A stretch of 64,000 bases of DNA from Calliopum simillimum (taxonomy: Eukaryota > Arthropoda > Insecta > Diptera > Lauxaniidae): contig OX638372.1 of the NCBI GenBank assembly GCA_951812925.1, positions 45,320,245 to 45,384,244 on the forward strand. Direction: 5' to 3'. Positions 35,301-47,300 of the stretch are shown here, in pieces (the first letter of the stretch is position 1; each line of letters opens with the position of its first letter). Position numbers and translations under genes: made by a program. Below the pieces are notes generated by a model that saw only the letters and a list, made by a program, of their open reading frames with translations, did not search any database and had not been told where the DNA came from.

Positions 35301-38300
35301 AAAGAAGCACTAAATTGACTAAATTTATTCTTAAAAAAAATCCTGGTAGTTTCGGACCTGAAACGGCAAGGATCCCGAAATGGGATTCCCAGTGTGAATA
35401 TTATTTTTCCAAAGTGAATAAAGCCTGTGTGTAGGGTATAAAAACTAAATATGTAATTATGAAATGAAATATTTTCATTTTATTAATACTGTGTGACACA
35501 TTTGATAGCAGAGAGGTGAAATAATACTATTTTACATCTGAAAATATGCCTAGACAAGAAACCACAAATTAGACTGTGAATATGCATACGCCTACGCCAG
35601 AAGAAAACAAAAGTTTTTTTTTTTTTAGACCACAACTACTTGAAAGATTTGTTTATTTTTTTATGGTATTATAGTTTTTTTATTTGAAAAATTTATCAGC
35701 CAATAATTCTGCCAAAACGTTTGCAAATGTTGACATGCGAATTAGTTATTTATTTTTAAAATCTGTTTGTTTTCTTTGGAAAATGTCAACTGATAAGAAC
35801 AACAAACGAAAATTCACATACGCGAGTATCTCGTGGGTGATGTATGAATTTATGAATAAATTATTAACGCACATTTTGAATATTTTACACATTTTAAAAT
35901 TTTTTATGTAGAATTGTGTTCGAATTTTCAGCGTGGGTTAATTGTGTTAAATTAAATTTTTATTAATCAAAAAACACAAATTAGTTCATGCTAAATTAAT
36001 TGAAACAATATCTACGTATTAATAAGAAATAAAATTTATTGCATCAATTAATAAACATTTTATTTAACATTAAACATAAGATACTGAAAGGTTAATAAAT
36101 TAATTTAAATGATTGGTTTAATTAAAATTAAAAAAAAATTTATTGTGTAACTGAAAAATTGAGTTAAGACAAAAATTACTTAAGGTAATTCATTAGACCA
36201 TCGGACACGGGGCTCTTTATAGTAGTTTTTGATGACCAAGAGCTAGACTGCTTTATTATTGGCTTTGGACACTAAGCCTTGAACTTGGTTTTAAAATCAT
36301 AAAAACGTCTTCGATTTGGTCGCGAAAAATAACCAAGACTCAAGAAGAAAACTGATTTTGCTCTACACTAAATATGGTTGCTTTTATTACAAGCTCTTAA
36401 TTTTTTTTTATGCTTATGCAAATTAGGTCAACGCCTTAGCGTAGCGTTCTTATTTTAATTTACATATTGTGTAATATTAATTCCTTGATAAAGCATCGCT
36501 ATAAATCTTTATTCATTCTCTAATTTGCCTTAGGTGCTAAATGGCGTGCACATCGTAAGTTGATTGCTCCCACATTCCATTTGAATGTGCTGAAGAGCTT
36601 CATTGACTTATTCAACGAGAATTCACGCAACGTGGTGCGTAAACTACAGGCAGAGGGTGGCAAAACATTTGATTGTCATGATTACATGAGTGAGGCGACC
36701 GTTGAGATATTATTAGGTAAGTATATTCATACGTATGTAGGGTATGTTTATAATATTTACTAAATAAATCTTGTGACAAGATTTTAATCTGCAAAGTATG
36801 ATTACGTTGACAAGTCAATAAGGGCGTGGAAAGTGGTCAGAAGGCAAGTCATCAAAATCATTACTTCAAAACCCGCTTAATTGTCCCCCTTTTAATTGAT
36901 TTTCCCACATAGCTGAACTATAAAAATTCTGGTATAACTATCCTTATTGAAAAATGCACCCAAATACCCTATTATTGATGAAAAATATATGTTAAATATC
37001 CCTTTTGTGAGATTTGAGACGATATTACAATAAAAGCAACATTGATCGCAAATTAGTTAAGGGCAATACTGGCTGAAGTGTAAAGTGCATCTTTTATTTG
37101 TAAATTTTAAATTGAAGAATTTTGTGCATACATTTTTGAATAAATAAAACCATTAATTGACTGACTTAATCAATTTAAATGATATACCTCTGCACCAACA
37201 GCAGCTATCGTTATAAAACTTGATATATAGATCAGTATAAGTTTACCTAAAATTCCAAAATGTGGAGAGGATAGGAAAAGAAGCGTCGCACCTACTTACA
37301 AAACTAATGGTATGTTCTATTAAAACGTACATGTTTTTATTACATTTTTAACCCATTATTCTTAAGTTCTAAACATTTCTTGTCTAGGGGTCACTAGAAT
37401 TTAGAATTTAACAATAGAGTGATATTCCGAAAATACATTACATTACTTCTACGATTTTGCAAAGTTGTGATGACTTCATGAAATCTTATAAAATGGCTAT
37501 AGCGGCAGGGTTTGGATTTAAGCCATCTTGGAATGGTTTAAATGGTATACAGGGTGCTTGGGATTCGGAAAATGTAAGATTCCTGGGACTGTTCTGAACA
37601 ACTTTTCCTCGTTCCATTTTTCGAAATTCCCGAAAATAACAGAGATATAGCCATCGGAAGATCGAAATATAGCTTTATGAATGGTAACTTTATAGTATAA
37701 ATTCGGAACCCCTTGATGGATTTTAATAATATTGGTGTCATATAAAAGGTAATTTAATTACTTAGGTACAAAATTGGTGAACAAAAGTTTGAAATCCGAG
37801 TCATGACTTTTTAGATATCGCGAACTCAACTAGTTTTTGCTCAGATTTTGTGCCTACTATGCTTAGTTACTATGTGTATTTTGCTTCCGTTATCACAATA
37901 ACGAGTAAAACACGAAAAATCACCTTCTGACAGCCCCTTTTGTCCAAATTTTCTTATTCACCTATTGGGAATTTCATTTTACACGTCCAGGAATATATTC
38001 CACCACATATGGTTATAGAATATAATAAAAAGCTTTCTGAAAATCTGGGTCAAATAAGAGAATATTGTTTTTGGATATGCTCATATATCATATATGATTT
38101 CCAGAATCGAAATATATGATCGCAAAATATCAATCAATAAAAAAATATGTGCTGAATTTTTTTTAAACATTAGAGGTATTCACGATCTAGAGTAACGTCC
38201 TGAGTAACAGAGTAACAGGGTAACTGTGCACAACCACAACAACAAAATATACGTAAGTTACTCTGTTACTCTTTTACCCTTTTAGTCAAGCTATTTTCTA

Positions 38301-41300
38301 GTGTAAAATAATCTTACACTTTTGCCTTTTTTTTACTATTTCTATTTCTATAGAAACGTTTGAATTTGTTTATGATTGAGAGGCAATTTTCGTTCATCAA
38401 AAATAAAAATTTGAATGGGAGAAAAATATTCATTTAAAAAATTTTTTTTTTGTTGTCAGCTAAGATTATTTTGAGAAACAAAAAGCAAATATACGTGCAA
38501 AGTATTGAGTATGCTCACTATTCAGAGTAACTGAGTGCACTTTTACCCTGTTACTCAGCTCGTTACTCTAGATCGTGAATAACTCTATTGTATTTTTATT
38601 TATTAATGAGTAGTATAACGAACATAAATAACCTTACACTATTAACAAATATTTATTTTATATAAAAATATTTTACTTTTTTCTTAAGACCCTTCATTAA
38701 GTTTTGTACAGATGTTTCGTCGACAGTACCGTACGACCTTCGCCACTTATTTTTGAAATGTTTTAATTTTTTTGCAGTACTTTTACTCTTCCAAAGATCT
38801 GATTTCATTAGAGCACAATATCTCTCAATAGGTCAAAGCTCTGAGCAGTTATGTGGATTCGAATTTTTGGGTACAAAATTTACATTATTGCTATTGTACC
38901 ATTCTATGGTGGCTCTAGAGTAGTGAGAGGTTGCTAAATCAGGCCAGAACATTACAGAAAATTACAGTATCTTGCTTATACACCTTGAATTAAGACGAAT
39001 AATTCTAGATATCCAACGACTCTTTTTGAGAATTTTTGAGATCGTATTAATATATTAGCTGTACCAAATAGAGATTTTGCATAAAACGGCCTTTAGAAAG
39101 AATTGTCAGCTCACTTTTTAGACACCATCTTTCATATTTTTGAGCGTAATATACATATGTAGAATATTATTTCCAAACATATTTATTAACCCTGCATATG
39201 TATTTTTCGCGATGAAATTTTGGCTTTTTAGTGTTGTGCGACTAGTGATGAAATTTTATTGCAAATATTTTTGTTGTTCCTAGATTGTTATAATTTTCTA
39301 AGTTGAAAAAAGCATTGAGTTTCGATTCTTGCAAATAATCAGGCCTGTTCCGTAATCCGTGTGATTTCAATTACACAGGTTTACAAAAATAAAAAATGTC
39401 ATGGCGTTTTGACCAGACTATGTGTTTCCTAGGGACTTTGACGCCCTGAATCCAAATCCGGAGTCCGTTTTTTTCCAGAACGTCTGAGAAAAAAGATTTC
39501 AAGGTCATATGGAGGTCAAAATGGTCATGTGTCGTTAAGTGATAAGTTCGCTTAAATTCTAAAACTTATTTTATATCATTGAATTCTTAGTCCTTAAAAA
39601 GAATATGTGATTAAAAAGAGTATCTCGAACCAAGTTTTGGAGACATAGCGATCGGAAGATCCGGATATATTTTCTATGAAAACAGCTATAAGTTGGGAAC
39701 CCCTGGATGGATTTGAAAAATATTGATGTCATATGAAAGGTATTTTGTTAACCTATATGTTATGCGCATATTTTCAATTGGACTCATAGTTTGAGAGGTA
39801 TGACTTTTTTTGAAATTTTCAGAAATTTTTCAATTACAACAACAAATACATCAACACCAACAACAACAAAATACCTTTCATATGACACCAATATTTTTTA
39901 AATCCATCCAGTGGTTCTCAACTTATAGCGGTTTTCATAGAAGATATATCCGGATCTTTCGATGGCTATATCTCCGAAACTAGGTTCGAGAGACCCTCTT
40001 TGATCACATATTCTTTTTAAGAACAAAGAATTCAATGATATAAAATTAGTTTCAGAATTTTAGCGAACTTATCACTAAATAACACATGACCATTTTGACC
40101 CCCATATAACCTTGAAATCTTTTTTCTCAGACGTTCTGGAAAAAAACGAACCCCGGATTCGGATTCAGGACGTCAAAGTCCCTAGGAAACACATAGTCTG
40201 GTCAAAACGCCATGACATTTTTTTTTTGTAAACCCGTGTTATTATTCATTTAGGAGGATTTTTCTTGAAAACGGTGAGTCGAACGATAAAAAGTATTAGA
40301 ATCTCTTTTCTGGTTACTTTTTCGCAAATCAATATTATTTATAGAACCTGTAATTCTCTACAAAAGAGATTTAATATTGTACTTTTTATCGTCCGACTCA
40401 CAGTTTTCAAGAAAAATCCTCCTATATGAAAAGTAATTGAAATCTCACGGATTTCGGAACAGGCCTCAATGACTAAAGTTCATAAAATTAGTATAATTTT
40501 TATATGTGTATATTAGAGCGCCCACAAGATATATGAAATGTGCAAAGTTGAGAATTTGTTTGCTCCCCGTCCATTTCCTGAAATTAAAGGTCAAAAAAAA
40601 TATGATCTCAAAAAAAAATTTGGAATCGGTAGTTTAAAAAACCCAGCCGGTTTTCGATCAAAGGTCGAAAAATTGACTAAAAAAAGGGAAGTCGCTTTGA
40701 CTGCCCGTTACTTCAAAGCTGTTCATTTTTTCATAATATTTTCAAGACAACTTTTATAGAACATGACTAGGTCAACATTATCTTCCTAAAAGGTTTTGGT
40801 CCAAAAATTAAATTTGTTGTTGTTTCGGTACAGAAACTTCAACTTTTTAAGAAAATTTCCATTACTTTTTTTCTATAAATTGGTTTTTTGTAATTTTTAA
40901 AGGGCGGAATATTTGTTCTGGAATTCTTATTTTGCATTAGATTAAATGTTGATTAATTGAACATAAAAAAAATTTTTTAAAAATATTAAGTTTTAAGGTA
41001 TAGAGCCGGTCTCAATGTTGGAAGAGATATCTCACAAACCATAAGTGATAAAGCAATTTTGCGCCCAATTTCGAATTCAGCATTAATAACTACATCTAAA
41101 ATGACTATTTTGGTTTTGGTTTGTAGTCGTTTTTTTTAAATACGGTTTTTCGACCTCATTTTAAAAAACATGCCATGAACCGATTTTGAAAACTTTTTTT
41201 TCTTATTCAGTAAATGCTCAGGTGCAATTTCACATCTTTGTGCAGTTCTTGACAACTTGATTGAAATTTTTTCCTGAGCTGCGTGCACAAAATTCGAATT

Positions 41301-44300
41301 TTTCGATTATCTCTGCTGCAACAGCCCAAAAACGCACTAAAACGAAAATTAATGCTTTTTTCGTTTAGGAAATATGACTACTAAAATGGTTTCTTACCAA
41401 ATTAAAAATTAAGAAGAAAAAATAAAAAAATAATTTTTTTTTCTTAAATTTGAAACGGGCTCCATTTCTTGAAAACAAATATTTTTTAGTAATTTTTGCT
41501 TTAAATTAATCAAAAAAATAAAAGAATTCCAGAACAAATATTCCACCCTTTGAAAATTACAAAAATCCAATTTATAGAAAAAAAGTCATGAAAATTTTCT
41601 TAAAAAATTGAAGTTTTTGTACCGAAACAACAACAAATTTAATTTTTCGACCAAAACTTTTTAGGAAGATAATGTTGACCTAGTTATGTTCTACAAAAGT
41701 TGTCTTGAAAATATTATGAAAAAATTAACAGTTTTGAAGTAACGGGCAGTCAAAGCGACTTCCCTTTTTAAAGTCAATTTTTCGACCTTTGATCGAAAAC
41801 CGGCTGGGTTTTTTCCACTACCGATTCCAAATTTTTTTTTGAGATCTTATTTTTTTGACCTTTAATTTCAGGAAATGGACGGGGAGCAAGCAAAATCAGA
41901 ATTTTGCACATATGGGCGCTCTAGTGTATATCAATATAAACCAATCAAAAAAATAGGTTTACTTCATTGGGAAAAGTTTGTTTGGAAAAAGTCTAATTTG
42001 AATCGAAAAAAGATTGGTGCTGAAAAGTTTCAAGTTGGGGTGATTTTTATTCATTTCGACAGTTTTAGCGAGCTTGCGTAGTTTTCGAATGTTTTAAACC
42101 TTTTGTGAAATACCCTCAATGAGTTTGCTAATAATTCATCATCCCAATCCTTCCTACAACTCCCATGCGACAAAAAACCACCGTACAATCGACGATCGTT
42201 AACAACAGCATAGGCACAATTTGTGCTGCATAAGAAAAGTTGGCAAAAAGGCATGTCAGTCAGTAGGTAAATGGATAAGAAAGAAGAGATTATGTAAGCA
42301 AAAATTGCAACTTGTTTGATTTTCTTTGGCCTACTTCATCAACAACAACAACAATGGCAGCAGCAACAGCAACACCACTACCAGCTGTTATGATAGAAGA
42401 AAGAAACAATATTCGATAGCACTAAAACTTGTTATATAGTAGCATGCGAGGAAATTATTGCAAATAAAACGATATATCGTTGCTGCTGCTGTTGCTGCTG
42501 ACTGACCAACTGCGATTATGCAACATTTAGTGGGCTTTTTGACAAAATTCGCAACATCAATTGTGTGGCCTGGACATTTTTGTTTGTTTGTTGTAATCAA
42601 TCGTTTGAATTTTCATTTCTTTTAATTGCATTTTGTATTATGCATTGCATGCAAATGTCACAATTAATAATTTAAGCACAAAAAAAAAACCATTTGATTT
42701 TTACTATGCCATAATAACCTATATAAAGTGAGGCAAGTATTTAGAAAAACATTAATTGTCCCCTCCGTTATATGCATTTTATTGACAATTTGCAATTGAT
42801 GATTCCATTAACTATTGATTTTCTTCGTCACTTGATTTTTGTTGGCACGTGTTCAAATTTGAATGCTAAAATATATGTCATTGTATGATACTCGTAGTAA
42901 ATAGTCAATAGTATACGATCAAACAATTTAGACAATGTCATTAACATAATTTTTTATTGACATTATTCAATGTGGTCGACAATAATTTATTGCTATTTAA
43001 AATTTGAAATGAATGCAATGAACTTTGGTTGTACATTGGTTTGTACATTATGCAATTCATTTATTTTCATTCTTTTTATTTACTCAATTTAAGTAGGTAC
43101 TTACCTACCTATAATTATAAAAAATTCTAGGTTCAGTTGACGTGAAACGACCCATATACATACATAGATCTCTGAATCTTTGTTATTTTTTAATATAACA
43201 TGCTTAAGGCGAAATCCAAAATTCCAGCTGCAACTTTTGAGAACTTTTTATTTTATAAATATTTTACTATTTTGAGAGGAGAAAGTATTTTTATTTCTTT
43301 ATAATTTGCAACGTTTTACAATAGAATTTCAAGCTTTTAGTGTGCTGTAATTCGTAAGATAGCTTTCTTAAAGAGATGTTAGCCGGTAAGAGGTATATGG
43401 ACCTTTTTAATCCTCCTTGGTTTTTGCCCTTTCTTAACTTGCACCAAGGGCGTATGCAAGGGGGGGGGGCAGGAGGGGGCAGCTGCCCCCCCCCCTAGCT
43501 CTAGCTTTAGAGTTACAAATATATCATATTCATTCATTTTTACAGTAGTTTTTACAACTTTTCATATTAAAGCCAAATAAAACACGATTTTTTGGACAAT
43601 AGTTTATACAAATACTTACACTTTTTTTATCTTTACTATACTATTTATTTATTTAATAGCAAACAATTTGAAAGTAAAATCGAATAATATTTTAGAAAGT
43701 TATTAAGGTTTCACTGAAGTAGGACTATTCGTTTTTTTATCGAAAAAATAAACAGGTACAAAAAAATGTCTTTTGCTCATAACTTTTTTTTTTCTTCTCA
43801 GAAGGGATACCCAAAGCTGGTTAAAACTAAAGACTATGTTTTTGCAAAAAATGCTGCGTTAAAAAATTCAAAATTTTTTGTGCAGGTAGTATAGATAATA
43901 TCCGGTTCCAAAAGTCGATTTTTTTATGTTTTTTAATTACGTGGTCGGAAAAGCATTCGTTTACTCAAAAGGAAGGCTCTAACGAATAAAATGTAGGCTT
44001 AAAATGTTTAAAATCGTTCAAAGTATCAAAGTATTTTATAAATTTTTTCAGACCTTTTTTAACTTTTCAAAAATTGGTCAAAGAAAAAAAAAATTTCCAA
44101 AAACTAAAAAAAATCACACGTGTACTTTGTACGATTCCAAGCATTTTAAACATTATACAATTTTTTTGCATCATAAAAATCGACCCAATTTATTGTACCT
44201 GTTTATTTTTCCGATAAAAAATCAAAATGGTCTTACTTCACTGAAACCTTAATAACTTTTTAAAATATGATCTGATTTTAGTAAATTTGGGCTTTAAATA

Positions 44301-47300
44301 TTTAAAATTAAATACACTTATAAATATAAAAAATATTGCAAAATTGTAAAAAATTGCTATGAAAATGAACTTTTTTTTTAACTTTTAACTTTAACTCAGC
44401 CAATTTGAATAGGATTTTAGTAATTGATACCTACATTTAAAAGAAGCGTCAGAATTTTTCTTTAAAATAGTGCATACAAAAATTCGATCAAAATTGGGTT
44501 TGTCGAAATATTTCTTTTATAAAATTAGAACTATAACCTCAAAAATCGAAAATGTCGATTATATCTAGAACGGCTCCTCGGAAGAAAAAAATTAATGCGT
44601 TTTTTGGAGTCAGCGATCTCAAATTAGTTTAGAAATGTTATATGTATTTAAAAGATAACATCCTAAGCAAATTTTTATTTAGAAAGTTATCTGAGTAACT
44701 TCATAAGTTATTATGAACTTTTATTTAATATTTTAGTGCACAAAAATATACAGCTCTTACATTGAAATTTCTCAAAAAAAAAAAAAAAAAAATCGCAATT
44801 GAGTTTGGCCCCCCTAGATGAAATCCTGCGTATGCCCTTGACTTGGACATACCATAGGGCGTGGCAACCCCCGCTTTTTTACTGAAAATTATTCCTCCTT
44901 ATGCCCTTTGCATAAGTTATATATCTGCATTAAGCATTTTTCAAAGGTATGATAAATCAGCATTTAAAAGTGCTCATGGCACCGCCCATTTCTCTAGTGA
45001 GGACTATTTGATATAAGGTTCTTTACATATGTACCATATAATATTTATCTGCGTCAAATATTTTCAAAGATATGACAGAATTGTTATTTTGAGAGTGTGG
45101 CATTGCCCAGTTTTTCAAAGGACATTATTTGCCTCAACGATTTTTACATAAGTATTTACCAAATCTCATCAATCTGTGTCAAAGAACTTCGGAAATGTGA
45201 TCAGGGTATTTTTTGGGGGGCGTGAAACCACCCAGTTTTTTAGCCTATGGCTGAGCCTTTTTTTTATACTAACACAATGTGAAAATTTCATTAAAAACGA
45301 TCAGTTAGTTTCGGATTCAAAAAGGAACAATAATGCAAACAAATAAAATCTCATAGCTTGAAAATTATAAAGGAAAACACACAACTGATAACATTTTTGA
45401 AATAAGTGTTGTCAAATTAACGGAAATTGGTAACCATTTTGTAAAAAAGTTTCGACCACGCCCTAACTTTGAATGAGTGTAGGAGTGTTCGTGGGCGGAT
45501 ATTATTACTATTTATGACCGCCGTTCCATATAAAGCCGTCCACTGTGCGACTGTGGCTCATATAGCCAAGCAGCGTGTTCTTTCATTAGACACGGAGGCA
45601 CGGTTTCAACTGTGGCTTCTGGCAAAAATTAACTGAAACTGATCTGATGAAGGTACAATAAGTTATAGTCTTATTGGAAAAAAAAAGTTTAGAAATTTTT
45701 CACGACCATGCCTAAGACCAAGACTCATATCAAAATCAAGGCACAATGTCCAAGAATGCTATGGTCTTAGTATTGGTCTTGGTTTGCTCATCACTAGTTT
45801 CCCGAAAGTTTCATTTTATTAACTTCCACACTTTTAAAATCACACGGATTCATATTATAGCTACAACTTCTGCATTCTCAAGTCTAACGTGGTCTCACAA
45901 AACCACACTTAACTTGCCAGACTTCAAAATTGATACCCAAATCGCGCATATATTTTTAAAATTGACGAATTTATAGTTCGAGTTAGTTGAAGTCATTGGA
46001 GTGATTAATCCTATTTTTAATGATACGATTTTTGTTGGTCTTGGTCTTCTGAAGTTTATTTAAGTAACTAAGCATCCATAATTAATAAGTTTCAATTTTT
46101 TGGCATAATTTTAGAAACCGCAATGGGTGTCTCCAGACAAACACAAGATAAGTCCGGCTATGAATATGCACTGGCTGTTATGAAAATGTGCGATATACTT
46201 CATCAGAGGCATCGAAGTCTTTTCTTGCGTAATGAATTCATTTTTACCCTGACTAAATACTATAAAGAGCAAGGCAAGCTCCTAAATATTATACATGGTC
46301 TGACAACTAAAGTAATCAAAAGCAAAAAAGAAGCATTTGAAAAAGGTACACGTGGGTCACTGGCGTTTAATTTGCAAAACAAATACAATAATGATACGGA
46401 AAAATCAAACGACAGCGGTATTAAAACAACAAGTGTTGAAGGTTTATCTTTTGGTCAATCGGATGGTTTAAAAGATGATCTAGATGTAGAAGATAATGAT
46501 GTGGGTGAGAAAAAACGTTTAGCCTTTTTGGATTTGCTCTTGGAGAGTGCACAAAATGGTGCGCTCATATCGGATACTGAAATAAAAGAACAAGTTGATA
46601 CGATAATGTTTGAGGGTCATGATACTACCGCCGCGGGTTCTTCATTTTTCCTATCATTAATGGGTATACATCAGAAAATACAAGACCGTGTAATTGCCGA
46701 ATTGGATGGTATATTCGGTGATTCCGATAGACCAGCAACATTTCAGGATACATTGGAAATGAAGTATTTAGAACGTTGTTTGATGGAAACGTTGCGCATG
46801 TTCCCGCCGGTACCATTAATTGCACGTGAATTGCAAGAGGATTTGAAATTAGCTTCGGGTAATTATATTATACCCCAGGGCGCGACTGTAACAGTGGCCA
46901 CAATTAAATTACATCGCAACCCCAAGGTATACGCAAATCCAGATGTTTTTGATCCAGATAATTTCCTGCCCGAACGTCAAGCTGAACGTCATTACTATGC
47001 ATTTGTTCCATTTTCAGCTGGACCCAGAAGTTGTGTGGGTAAGTTATGGAAGATTTGTATTTTTGGCATAGTGATAAAAGAGTCCCTTACCTTGTTTATA
47101 CGACGCTTTAATTCGAATTAACTGGATCCGTGTTATTTGGGTACGCACGTGTAAACGCCGCCTTAGTCCGTATCGAAGTTTCAAATAACGCGGTTCCAGT
47201 TACTCTGAATTAAAGCGTCGTATAAACAAGGTAACTGTTTTACTAATGTGTTCATATCTTTTTCTTCCATAGGTCGCAAATATGCTATGCTGAAACTGAA

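Noticed and set aside
40538..42081. Small ORFs at 40538-40759 and 41875-42081
   Set aside because: They lie on the arms or edge of the 1.4-kb palindrome and have no recognisable domain.
42051..42254. 67-codon minus-strand ORF with several Cys residues
   Set aside because: No known zinc or secreted pattern could be supported; lies in a Cyp4g15 intron.
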